NCBI RefSeq assembly: GCF_026242055.1
Contig: NZ_JAPJDL010000036.1
Span: 22,227-86,226, forward strand
Direction: 5' to 3'
From: Lentzea sp. NEAU-D7
GTDB lineage: Bacteria > Actinomycetota > Actinomycetes > Mycobacteriales > Pseudonocardiaceae
DNA: 64,000 bases
Shown here: one piece after another, positions 51,729 through 60,273 of the stretch
Layout of the letters: each line of letters starts with the position of its first letter
Position numbering within the stretch: the first letter of the stretch is position 1
Translations under genes and position numbers: made by a program
The notes under the pieces: model-generated
The model's input: the letters and a program-made list of their open reading frames with translations, nothing else
Database searches by the model: none
Told to the model about the DNA's origin: nothing

Positions 51729-52021
51729 TGGGCACCAGGGCACTGGCACTCGCCGGGGTGGCCGCGACCGTCGCGGCACTGCTCGGCGGCGCGTCCGCAC
51801 AGGCCGCGGCACCGGCGCTGAAGGCGGCGGTCACCCAGACGTCCGTGTGGAACGGCGGGTACGGCGCGGACGTGACGATCACCAACTCCGGTGACGCCGC
51901 GAGCACGTCGTGGACCGTCGAGTTCGACCTGCCGTCCGGCACCGCGGTCACCAGCTCGTGGAGCTCGGTCCGCACGTCCACCGGCCAGCACCACAGGTTC
52001 ACCAACGCGAGCTTCAACGGC
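51511..52021. repeat. Near-identical CBM2-encoding DNA repeat
   Basis: Two copies of about 116 bp (51511-51626 and 51906-52021), encoding the CBM2 core TSSWSSVRTSTGQHHRF and its flanks, are almost identical at the DNA level, 395 bp apart, in the two adjacent genes. Confidence 0.8.
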
Positions 52022-53398
52022 GCCGTCAAGCCCGGTGTCAGCGTGAAGTTCGGCTTCAACGCGTCCGGTGGCGGCCTGCCGGTGAACTGCACGATCAACG
52101 GTGTGCCGTGCGGCGGCGGCACCACCCCGCCCACCGACACGCAGGCACCCACCGTGCCGGCGGGCCTGCGGTCCACCGGGGTGACGTCGGGCTCGGTGTC
52201 GCTCGCGTGGACGGCGTCGGCCGACGACGTCGGCGTCACCGGCTACGAGGTGCTGCTCGGCAACGCGGTCAGCACGACCGCCACCGGCACGACGGCGACC
52301 ATCAGCGGCCTGTCCCCGGCCACCGCGTACTCGTTCTCGGTGCGCGCCAGGGACGCGGCGGGCAACAGGTCGGCGGCGAGCACCGCCGTGAGCGCGACGA
52401 CCAGCCCGGACAGCGGCGGTGGCGGCACCGTCGACGTGTCCACCGCGGCACAGCTGCGGGCGGCACTGGCCGCGGCCGGCCCGGGACAGACGATCAGGAT
52501 GGCGGCGGGCACGTACCGCGGCTCCTTCGTCGTCGACGGCCGGGCGGGCACCCCGTCCCAGCCCATCACCCTGAGCGGCCCGCGCGACGCCGTCCTCGTC
52601 AACGACGGGCCCGCGGGCACCGCCCCTTCGTGCCCCGTGCCCACCGCGGGCTGGGACTCCGGCTACGGCCTGTGGCTCTTCGGCTCGCCGTACTGGAACT
52701 TGACCGGCTTCACCGTGCAGGAGTCGAAGAAGGGCATCGTCCTCGACAACTCGCACCACACCACGATCGACGCGGTCTCGGTGCACCACCTCGACGAGGA
52801 GGCGGTCCACTTCCGCCGTTCGTCGTCCGACGGCGTCATCCGCAACTCCACGATCACCCACACCGGCCTCGTCCAGCCCGGCTACGGCGAAGGCGTGTAC
52901 CTGGGTTCCGCCAACTCCAACTGGGCCTGCCACGGCAACACCGGCGGCATCGACCGCAGCGACCGCGTCCAGGTGCTCGGCAACAGGATCGGCCCGAACG
53001 TCGCCGCCGAGGCCGTCGACGTCAAGGAAGGCACCTACGACGGCGTCATCCGCGGCAACACGTTCGACGGCCAGGGCATCACCGGCCAGAACTCGGCCGA
53101 CTCGTGGGTCGACGTCAAGGGCATCGGCTACCTGATCGAGGACAACACCGGCACGTTCCGCAGCCCCGGCACCTTCGCCAACGGCTACGAGACGCACAAC
53201 ACCAGCACCACCCCGGCCCTGCCCAACGGATGCGGCAACACCTGGCGCAACAACAGGTCGGACCTCGGCGGCGTGGGCCAGTACGCCATCAACATCACCT
53301 CGGTGTCGAAGTGCACGGCGATGCCCAACGTCGTCCACTCCTCCAACACCGTGACCGGGGCGGTGAAGGGCCTGACCAACGCTCCCGTGACCCCGTGA
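51728..53398 (+). CDS. Secreted CBM2-fibronectin III-beta-helix protein
   Basis: A 556-residue secreted protein with a signal peptide (1-25, ending AQAA). CBM2 (about 28-132) is followed by a short linker, fibronectin type III (about 140-228) and a right-handed beta-helix (about 235-556) with parallel coil repeats and paired Cys. The order is CBM-first, opposite to the upstream gene. ATG 51728 shares a base with the previous stop, and GGAGG precedes it, so both are translated from one message and probably act on the same polysaccharide. Catalytic class (lyase or hydrolase) is unknown. Confidence 0.88.
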   Translation: MGTRALALAGVAATVAALLGGASAQAAAPALKAAVTQTSVWNGGYGADVTITNSGDAASTSWTVEFDLPSGTAVTSSWSSVRTSTGQHHRFTNASFNGAVKPGVSVKFGFNASGGGLPVNCTINGVPCGGGTTPPTDTQAPTVPAGLRSTGVTSGSVSLAWTASADDVGVTGYEVLLGNAVSTTATGTTATISGLSPATAYSFSVRARDAAGNRSAASTAVSATTSPDSGGGGTVDVSTAAQLRAALAAAGPGQTIRMAAGTYRGSFVVDGRAGTPSQPITLSGPRDAVLVNDGPAGTAPSCPVPTAGWDSGYGLWLFGSPYWNLTGFTVQESKKGIVLDNSHHTTIDAVSVHHLDEEAVHFRRSSSDGVIRNSTITHTGLVQPGYGEGVYLGSANSNWACHGNTGGIDRSDRVQVLGNRIGPNVAAEAVDVKEGTYDGVIRGNTFDGQGITGQNSADSWVDVKGIGYLIEDNTGTFRSPGTFANGYETHNTSTTPALPNGCGNTWRNNRSDLGGVGQYAINITSVSKCTAMPNVVHSSNTVTGAVKGLTNAPVTP

Positions 53399-53410
53399 CA
53401 CCTTCTGTCG

Positions 53411-53448
53411 ACCGTGCCCGGCGCTCCACTGTGGACGCCGGGCGCGGT
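53411..53448. terminator. Bidirectional terminator hairpin
   Basis: A 13-bp stem (53411-53423 with 53436-53448, one G-T pair) capped, after a one-base bulge, by TCCA/TGGA. Lies between convergent genes. Confidence 0.78.
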
Positions 53449-53452
53449 CGTG

Positions 53453-53914
53453 TCACGACTGCTGTGCCACGAAGCGAGCCGTCGCGCGCGGGCTCCGGAA
53501 CACGTGCAGACGCGCGTTGCCGGCGTGAGCCGCGATCGCGTTCTGCAGCAGCGGCCGGGACTTGCGGCGCCACGACCACACCCAGCGCCAGAAGTCAGCG
53601 GTCTCACGGGACCTCAGCAGTGCGCGCCAGGCACAGCGCGGGAAGGAGTAGTCGAGCAGGAGCACGGTGTCCGCTCTGGCCAGCCGGACTTCGAGGACGT
53701 CGTGGGGGCCGAGGTCGCCGTCCATGATCCACCGGTCTCCGGTGGCGAGCTCGCCCTGGACGATGGACCAGAGGTCGTGCGGGGTCGGTTCCAGCTCCGG
53801 TCCCCAGAAGTGCTTGTCGAGCTCGATGACGGGGAGGCCGGTCGCGGTGCCCAGCCTTGTCGCGAGAGTGGACTTCCCGGCGCCGCCACGGCCGAGGATG
53901 ACGACGCGTTCCAT
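53453..53914 (-). CDS. P-loop nucleoside-kinase-like ATPase
   Basis: A 153-residue protein of the adenylate-kinase-like or topology-modulation (FlaR) type. The P-loop is GRGGAGKST (about residue 8), the second motif WIMDGD (about 63), with LLLDYSFPRCAWR as the Walker B/LID region. It probably phosphorylates a small substrate. ATG 53914 fits family starts (MERVVILGRGG); ATG 53923 is three codons upstream. It is convergent with the beta-helix gene. Confidence 0.83.
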   Translation of the reverse strand: MERVVILGRGGAGKSTLATRLGTATGLPVIELDKHFWGPELEPTPHDLWSIVQGELATGDRWIMDGDLGPHDVLEVRLARADTVLLLDYSFPRCAWRALLRSRETADFWRWVWSWRRKSRPLLQNAIAAHAGNARLHVFRSPRATARFVAQQS

Positions 53915-53941
53915 GACCGCCATCGTGTCAGGCGCCCCGGC

Positions 53942-55348
53942 TCACGCGTGCACGGGCTGGTGTTCGCCGAAGATCAGGTCCCAGTCCAGCTCCGGCACCT
54001 CAACCGGCCGGGGTTCGGGGATGTGGCCGTGGGCCGGCACGATCGACCCGTTGAGGAACTGCCACACGTCGTCGCCCACCCGCTGCTCCAGGGCAGTGGC
54101 CTTCCTCGGCTGCGGGATGCCGGTGGGAATCGTCGCCACGAACCGGATCCCGCGAAACCCCTCGGCGTCGGTGGCCTCGAGCGTGCCGTGGTGCCGGGTG
54201 GCGATGCGGCGGGCGATGGCGAGGCCGAGGCCCGCGCCGCCCGCGGCACGGGTGCGGGCCTCGTCGAGCCTGGTGAAGCGGTCGAAGACGCGTTCGCGGT
54301 CCGCCTCGGGGATGCCGGGGCCGTCGTCGATGACTTCGAGCGTCGCGGACGGGCCACCGCTCAGGCGGACGGTGACGGCGGTGCCCGCGTGGCGTTCGGC
54401 GTTGTCGAGCAGGTTGCCGAGCAGCCGGGACAGCTGAGCGCGCCGGCCGGGGACGAGCACCTGGTCGTCGGCCTCCAGGGTGACCAGGGCCCGGCGGGAG
54501 ACCTCGCGCCGGGCGATCGCCGTGAGGTCGACGGTGTCCTGCTTGTCGGGTGCGTCGGCGTCCAGCCTGGCCAGCAGCAGCAGGTCCGTGGTCAGCTCCT
54601 GCAACCGCTCGGCGTCCTCCAGCGCCGACTTCACGACGGTGGGCCAGTCCGCGAGGTGCGGATGCGACAGCGCGATCTCCAGCTCGGCCCGCAGCGCGGC
54701 CAGCGGGCTGCGCAGCTCGTGCGAGGCGTCCGCGACGAACCTGCGGGTGTCCTCGACGCCGCGGTGCACCCGGTCGAGCGTCTCGTTGAGCGTGGCGGCC
54801 AGCCGGGTGATCTCGTTGTCGGACGACGGCACCGGGACGCGCCGGGTGAGGTTGTGCTCGTTGATCTCGGCCACCTCGGCGCGCATGGTCTCGACCGGCC
54901 GCAGCACCCGGCTGGTCGCGGCCAGCACCGTGACCGACACCAGCGCGGTGATCGACGCGAGCACACCGAGCAGCGACAGCGTCGAGCGGTTGAGCTGCTC
55001 CTGCGCCTGGGACGCGATCGAGCGCGCGTCCTCGTCGCCGCGGTGCGGTCCTTCCCCGATCTGCTGGGACCGGGTCTCACCGCTGCCGCCGAACGGCCAC
55101 AGCGACAGGGCAGGCCGCACCTCGGTGCTCGCGTACCGGACGAGCACCCCCGGCGTGGCGGCGGTCGCGTTCTTCTGCAGCGGCACGCACCGCGTGCTCG
55201 AACACATGTAGTGCACGCGCGAACTGTCCGCGGTCTGCGTCGCGATCTCCGCGCGTTGCGACACCAGCATCAGCAGCCCGGCGAGGCCGATCAGGAGCGC
55301 GGTGACCACCGTGGCCAGCACGGTCACCTTGGCCTGCAGGGACTTCAC
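53942..55348 (-). CDS. Membrane sensor histidine kinase
   Basis: A 468-residue kinase. TM1 (about 8-30) and TM2 (about 125-145) enclose an extracytoplasmic loop with Cys49 and Cys54 (HYMCSSTRCVPL). HAMP follows at about 147-200, then HisKA with H210 (DASHELRSPL), and HATPase (NLLDNAERH; DDGPGIPE; GAGLGLAIARRI). The last about 60 residues run beyond the usual end and contain a Pro-rich acidic tail. GTG 55348 overlaps the response-regulator stop (GTGA). The Cys pair might sense thiol oxidation or metal; this is inference. Confidence 0.9.
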   Translation of the reverse strand: MKSLQAKVTVLATVVTALLIGLAGLLMLVSQRAEIATQTADSSRVHYMCSSTRCVPLQKNATAATPGVLVRYASTEVRPALSLWPFGGSGETRSQQIGEGPHRGDEDARSIASQAQEQLNRSTLSLLGVLASITALVSVTVLAATSRVLRPVETMRAEVAEINEHNLTRRVPVPSSDNEITRLAATLNETLDRVHRGVEDTRRFVADASHELRSPLAALRAELEIALSHPHLADWPTVVKSALEDAERLQELTTDLLLLARLDADAPDKQDTVDLTAIARREVSRRALVTLEADDQVLVPGRRAQLSRLLGNLLDNAERHAGTAVTVRLSGGPSATLEVIDDGPGIPEADRERVFDRFTRLDEARTRAAGGAGLGLAIARRIATRHHGTLEATDAEGFRGIRFVATIPTGIPQPRKATALEQRVGDDVWQFLNGSIVPAHGHIPEPRPVEVPELDWDLIFGEHQPVHA

Positions 55349-56016
55349 CGGTCCACCAGCCGGTAGCCGACGCCGCGCACGGTGGTGATGCTCCGCCGGT
55401 CGAAGGGCGTGTCGATCTTGCGGCGCAGCGCGCTGATGTAGACCTCGACGAGGTTGGGGTCGGGGTCCTGCGCCGCGTCCCACACGCCGTCGATGATCTC
55501 CGACCTGGTGACGACCTCGCCCGCGTGCCTGAGCAGGAAGTTCAGCACCGAGAACTCCTTCGCCTTCAGGTCGATCCGCGTGGTGCCCCGGTGGCACTCC
55601 CGGCTGACCGGGTCGAGCACCAGGTCACCCGCCCGCAGCAGCACGGGCTGGGCGGTGCGCGACCGCCGCGCCAATGCCCTGAGCCGGGCCACCAGCACCA
55701 CGTAGGAGAACGGCTTGGTCAGGTAGTCGTCCGCGCCGGTGTCGAGGCCCTCCGCCTCGTCGAACTCGCCGTCCTTCGCGGTGAGCATCAGGATCGGCGT
55801 CCACACGCCGGCGTCGCGCAACGCCTGGCAGACCCGGTAGCCGTTGAGGCCGGGCAGCATGATGTCCAGGACGATCACGTCGTACGGGTGTTCACGCGCC
55901 CGCCACAGCCCGTCGGTGCCGGTGCGTTCCACGTCGACCGCGAACCCCTCGGCGGTCAGGCCGCGGGTGAGCAGGCCGGCGAGGCGGGGGTCGTCTTCCA
56001 CCACGAGCACGCGCAT
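55345..56016 (-). CDS. OmpR-family response regulator
   Basis: A 223-residue regulator. Receiver domain (residues 1-115) with phosphoacceptor D51 (VIVLDIMLPG), acidic pair EDD and Lys in LTKPFS. The winged-helix output is at about 128-222 (LKAKEFSVLNFLLRHAGEVVTRSEI; VYISALRRKID). ATG 56016 is the likely start; ATG 56034 adds six residues. The kinase gene follows with a 4-bp overlap. Three CTGAA direct repeats at 10-11 bp spacing lie 35-70 bp upstream, suggesting autoregulation. Confidence 0.92.
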   Translation of the reverse strand: MRVLVVEDDPRLAGLLTRGLTAEGFAVDVERTGTDGLWRAREHPYDVIVLDIMLPGLNGYRVCQALRDAGVWTPILMLTAKDGEFDEAEGLDTGADDYLTKPFSYVVLVARLRALARRSRTAQPVLLRAGDLVLDPVSRECHRGTTRIDLKAKEFSVLNFLLRHAGEVVTRSEIIDGVWDAAQDPDPNLVEVYISALRRKIDTPFDRRSITTVRGVGYRLVDR

Positions 56017-56049
56017 GGCAGCAGGGTGCCGCATCGATCATGAACGCGT

Positions 56050-56087
56050 CCTGAAATCCGGTTCAGGATCTTTCAGCGTCCCTTCAG
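56050..56087 (-). promoter_or_regulatory. CTGAA direct repeats before the response regulator gene
   Basis: On the minus strand CTGAA occurs three times at 10- and 11-bp intervals (plus-strand TTCAG at 56062, 56072, 56083), plus an inverted CCTGAA-N6-TTCAGG (56050-56067). OmpR-type regulators bind such direct repeats. Confidence 0.6.
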
Positions 56088-56264
56088 GTTCACCCTGGCA
56101 GTCTTCACGTCGTGGATCGGGGGATTCCACGGCCGGGGGAGAAGGTGGCGGCGCCGCGGGGGGAGCGGTGCTGCCACCTTCTGGAATCCGGCTCGCGGCA
56201 CCCGCTCCCATCGCTGCGCCGCGCGCTCCCAGCTGGTCCACGAGGACGTCCAGAGACAGAACAT

Positions 56265-56294
56265 CGCCGGCCACTGCGGAAGCAGCGGCCGGCG
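56265..56294 (-). terminator. Terminator of the large secreted protein gene
   Basis: An 8-bp stem (56265-56272 with 56287-56294), one mismatch, then CTGC/GCAG closing a GGAA tetraloop, just after the stop codon at 56314. Confidence 0.7.
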
Positions 56295-56313
56295 ACGTGT
56301 CACTCCTGTCCGG

Positions 56314-59300
56314 TCAGCCTTGCTTGGCGATGTTCCACTCCCAGGCGAACTCCTCAGGTCGGCAGCCCGGCTGTCCGCCGTCGGCGGTCGGTACGTAGAT
56401 CACGGTCATGTTCGGGTCGTCTTCCTTGGAACAGTTGACGACGGAGAGTCCCTGCTGGTCCTCCGGGCCGGCGAGGCTGAAGATCTTCTGGTCCAGATCG
56501 TTGTCGATGTCGAATCCGAACCTGGTCTCCCACAACTGACCTTGCACGTCATTGGCCGTACCGCATTCACCCATGGTCACTTCCGGGGTGTTCAGGGGGT
56601 TGTACATGCACGCACCCGTGACCCGATTCATGATCTTGTAGGTGTAGAAGGGCTTCGGTCCCCACGGGGTCGGCTTCTGCATGACCCGGATCAGGCGGAA
56701 CACCCAGTTGTCGTTGAACTCGCCACTACACGACTTCTGGGTCAGGTAGAACCTGCCGCTGGCACCACCGTCGCTGCTGACGAGGCAACGACCGCTGTTC
56801 CTGTTGATGATCTTGGCGACCTTGTCGCCGAAAGCGGCCGTCGAGGGCATGAACGCCACTGCGTCGAACGCGATCTCCCGGCCGTTGGCCCCGGCGTTCC
56901 AGTTGCTGAGCGACACCTTGGGCTTGTCGGTGAACTTGTACGTGCCGAGCTCCACCCAGTTCGGCGGCAGGGAGAGACTGCCGGGGTCCGGAGCGGTGAC
57001 CTGGACGGGGCCGTCCGCCGTGTGCACCGTGTAGACCAGCTTGCCCGCGATCTTCTCCGAACGCTTGGGCTGGTGCACCCACACCTTGATCGGCGACGTG
57101 TACGTCCGGCCGGACGTCCAGGTGGCCTGCATCTTCAGCTTCCGGCCCAGGTCGTCGTTGCCGTACGCGTGGGTGAACCAGGTGTGACCGCCGTAGCCGC
57201 TGGTGGCCTGGTGCAGGTCCATGCGTCCCACCTGCTGGCCGAAGCTGTTGCTGGAGAACTCGATGTTGAACGTGCCGTCGCGATCGATGTTCGGCCGGGC
57301 GCATCCCCGGGGCTGGGGACGGGGACCTGGGAAGCTGAACACCGGCGCGGTGTCGGCGTTGACGTCGTCGACCACGCTCGCGTCACCGGGCAGTCCCGCG
57401 TTGTCGCACGTCGGCCTGGAGGTGACGCCGTCGTCGGGCTCGGTGCCGAAGTCCGGGTAGTAGCGGAAGAACTGGTTACCGCAAGTGTAGGAACAGTCGG
57501 TCTTCCACTCGGCCGCGTCGTGCCACCAGCACTTCAGGTCGTACTGGCCCGCCGTGTTCTTGTGCGCACAGTGACCGGCGGGTTCGCCGATCACCTCCGG
57601 CGCGTCCGGCGTGATCTTCGGCCCGTTCTCGTCGCACTCGTTCTTGTCCTTCTTGCAGAAGGTGTAGATGCCGGGCTTGGCGGTCTTCTTGTTCTCCTCG
57701 CCGTTCCACCAGGCGGTGCGGAAGAACGGGACCTCCGTGACCTCGTCCTCGAAGCCCGACGGCGGGTTGCCCGCGAACCCCATCACCTTCTCGGGGTAGG
57801 GCCACTGGTTCGGCCTCGCGTAGTCGGACGGGACCGCTCCGAACGGTTGCCGGTTCTCCGGGTAGCGCGGGTTGGCGGGGTTGTTGCCCCAGCCGAGGCC
57901 GAAGGCGCCGTTCGAGTCGGGCTTTCCCGGTGCGTGGAAGCCGGAGTTGTACGCCCAGACCGCGCCGAACCAGTTCTCCAGCTTGGAGGGGTCGTTGTTG
58001 TTCATCCGGACGCCGTGGTACTGCAGCTGGTTCCACTTCTCCTGAAGGATCTGCAGACCTGCCGCGACGTTCGCCGCGTAGTCCGTGGCGATGATGACCT
58101 GCTTCCGGTACGACCTGGCGATCTCACCCGGCCTCTCCCGTCCTGCGAGCCGCATGCCGTCGGTCGTCTGCGACACGCCGTAGCCGCAGTCGGCCTGGGA
58201 GAAGTCGATGGTCCAGTCGTCGGCCTCGTCCTTGTTGTAGACGTCGTTGCCGTAGAAGTTGCCGACCAGCGGGTTGGCGTACTCGCCGGGAAGCACGAGC
58301 CTGGTGGCCTGCCAGAGGTTCGATTCCTGGCCGAGGATGCCGAGCATGACCTGGACTGGGACCTTGCCACCGCCCCTGAGCGGGAGCGAGGGGAACATGT
58401 CCTCCGCCTGGATCGCGTAGGCGGCCTGGCCGTTGTTGTGCCAGTTCGTGGGGCGCTCGGTCATGAGCGCGCCGTTGACCGCGAAGTTCGCCGCCCACTC
58501 GACCTGCTTGGGCTTGGGTTGGTAGACCTGCTTGCTGAGGTCGTTGCGCTTGATCGCGCAGCTCGCCAGGGGGTCGCTCATGTCCTGGTTGGCGGCCTGG
58601 GCCCCCACCTCCGACTGCGTGCCGGCGCTCGGCGCCGGGACAGCGGGCTGTGGCGACTGCGGCTTCGGAGCAGTGGCGGCGGGATCGACGGTGAAACCGA
58701 TGTCCTTGCCGGTCTTGGTGCTCTTCGCCTTGATGTGCACGGGCTCTGCCTTGCCGGGGTTCTTGGAGAACACGCCGGGGGTGCCGCCGTCGGCCCGGTT
58801 CACTGCGGTGACCACGGCTTCGCCGCGCAGCGAGAGCTGTGCGTCGGCAGGCACGTCCATCTTGCTGACGACCGAGGGCAGCTTCTCGACCTTGCCGGGC
58901 TTGCCCGTGATGGCGACCTTGCCGCCGAGCATCCGTGCGACTCCGACCTCGCCCGCCTTGCCCTCGGCGAGCGTGGTGGCCGCGGTCTCCTTGGCGACGT
59001 TCGTGGCGATCCGCTTCACGCGGTTCGTCTTGTCGTCGCCTTCGAGGTAGACGACACCACCCTCGGCGTCGGGCTTCAGGTAGAACGCCGAACCCTTGGT
59101 GGTGTTCGTGAGCCTGGTGCGCTTGCCGTCGTCCGCGATGCGCTGGACCGACGCTCCCGCGACCGCGACGATGCCGTCGCGAGTCGGGACCGCCGACGTC
59201 ACCTGACCGGTCAGCTCGATGCGCTTCTGCAGTTTGCCGGACGTGGCGTCGACCTTGACCAGACCCGTCTGGCCCTTGTCCTCGGTCGCGTCCTGCGTCA

Positions 59301-59838
59301 GGACCGCCGTCTCGTCGAGACCGCAGCCGGGGCTGAAGTAGGCCAGCGTGGTGCGGATGGGGAGCTTCGTGACCGCGCCGGTGTTCAGGTCGACGGTCGC
59401 GGTGAACGCACCGCGCGCCATCAGCACTTCCTTGTTCGTGTACGTGCGCGGCGCGTAGGCCACCACCACACGATCACCGGATCCGGTCACGCAGGCGTTG
59501 CCGATCCACAGGTCCGCTTCGACCGCCGGCTGGTTCAGCGTGGCGACTGTCTTCCACGCGTAACCGGACTTGGCGGTCGCGACCATGACGTGGAAACCGG
59601 TCTGGTCGCCCATGGTCGTCCACAGCTTGTCGTCCGACTTCTGCCAGTCCTTGCCGAGCACCTCCTGGCGCTTCTCGGCCGCGACGGCGGGCGGGTCCTT
59701 CGGCAGCGGCTTCGATGCTGTGTTGTTCGGCCCCGGGCCGGGTGCCGCGACCGCTGACGCGGTTCCGGTCAGCATCAGCGCCGCGGTGCTGAGCGCGATC
59801 CCGCGCCACAGCCGCCGGCTTCTTCCTGTTCGAGCCAT
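56314..59838 (-). CDS. Large secreted multidomain protein (transglycosylase-like, golvesin-like, ricin-like)
   Basis: A 1174-residue secreted protein. The signal peptide is residues 1-31 (ASAVAA). Residues about 60-380 look like a beta-propeller-type region. Residues about 430-720 contain a lysozyme/transglycosylase-like fold (GILGQESNLWQ with E505 as candidate catalytic Glu; CGYGVSQTTDGM). About 850-1010 is a golvesin C-terminal-like domain. About 1030-1174 is a beta-trefoil-like region (NRNSGRCLVSSDGGASG). It resembles actinobacterial NocE-like surface proteins; peptidoglycan or a surface ligand is a plausible substrate. ATG 59838 has GGGGGA 7 nt upstream. Confidence 0.82.
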   Translation of the reverse strand: MARTGRSRRLWRGIALSTAALMLTGTASAVAAPGPGPNNTASKPLPKDPPAVAAEKRQEVLGKDWQKSDDKLWTTMGDQTGFHVMVATAKSGYAWKTVATLNQPAVEADLWIGNACVTGSGDRVVVAYAPRTYTNKEVLMARGAFTATVDLNTGAVTKLPIRTTLAYFSPGCGLDETAVLTQDATEDKGQTGLVKVDATSGKLQKRIELTGQVTSAVPTRDGIVAVAGASVQRIADDGKRTRLTNTTKGSAFYLKPDAEGGVVYLEGDDKTNRVKRIATNVAKETAATTLAEGKAGEVGVARMLGGKVAITGKPGKVEKLPSVVSKMDVPADAQLSLRGEAVVTAVNRADGGTPGVFSKNPGKAEPVHIKAKSTKTGKDIGFTVDPAATAPKPQSPQPAVPAPSAGTQSEVGAQAANQDMSDPLASCAIKRNDLSKQVYQPKPKQVEWAANFAVNGALMTERPTNWHNNGQAAYAIQAEDMFPSLPLRGGGKVPVQVMLGILGQESNLWQATRLVLPGEYANPLVGNFYGNDVYNKDEADDWTIDFSQADCGYGVSQTTDGMRLAGRERPGEIARSYRKQVIIATDYAANVAAGLQILQEKWNQLQYHGVRMNNNDPSKLENWFGAVWAYNSGFHAPGKPDSNGAFGLGWGNNPANPRYPENRQPFGAVPSDYARPNQWPYPEKVMGFAGNPPSGFEDEVTEVPFFRTAWWNGEENKKTAKPGIYTFCKKDKNECDENGPKITPDAPEVIGEPAGHCAHKNTAGQYDLKCWWHDAAEWKTDCSYTCGNQFFRYYPDFGTEPDDGVTSRPTCDNAGLPGDASVVDDVNADTAPVFSFPGPRPQPRGCARPNIDRDGTFNIEFSSNSFGQQVGRMDLHQATSGYGGHTWFTHAYGNDDLGRKLKMQATWTSGRTYTSPIKVWVHQPKRSEKIAGKLVYTVHTADGPVQVTAPDPGSLSLPPNWVELGTYKFTDKPKVSLSNWNAGANGREIAFDAVAFMPSTAAFGDKVAKIINRNSGRCLVSSDGGASGRFYLTQKSCSGEFNDNWVFRLIRVMQKPTPWGPKPFYTYKIMNRVTGACMYNPLNTPEVTMGECGTANDVQGQLWETRFGFDIDNDLDQKIFSLAGPEDQQGLSVVNCSKEDDPNMTVIYVPTADGGQPGCRPEEFAWEWNIAKQG

Positions 59839-60273
59839 CCAAATCCCCCAGGACCTGTAGCTGATGGCCTTGTCGTCCGCGCACCACGGGCGACGCGCAC
59901 GACAGCGACGCCTCGTCGTGGACAAGGCGTGCGAGTACTGGCGCGATCCCCCAGGCGAGACTTCAAGCCCCGTTTCACGGCACAGCTAAGTGCGGCCCGT
60001 GAACGCTGTCAAGATCGGGTGAAGTACGGGCCCCGACGGCGTTCCACGAACGGCGGACCGGACCATCCGGCGACGTGCCGCGCGGAGCCGCTCTCCTCCG
60101 ATCAAAGCGCGTATGGCCTGCCGCAACGGAGAAATCGCGGACATGTCGCCGGCTTCGCCTCCGGGGGCACGGTCACCACCGAGGCGATGCGGTGTGGGAC
60201 AGCAGTTGCACAGCAGCCGTGCCTCCAGTTCCTCGATGACCTGCCCGGTGTTGGCGCTCGCGTACCTGCGTGG
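59839..60273. other. Intergenic region without a supported gene
   Basis: Gap of 435 bp holding the promoter of the secreted protein gene and the 3' flank of the EamA gene. Short open frames on both strands have no ribosome-binding site or family match. I see no terminator with a clean stem. Confidence 0.5.

Noticed and set aside
56320..59757. Plus-strand open frame of more than 1100 codons
   Set aside because: It is exactly antisense to the secreted 1174-residue gene, which has a signal peptide, ribosome-binding site and recognisable domains. Long antisense frames are expected at this GC content; the translation is low-complexity Arg/Val/Gly-rich.
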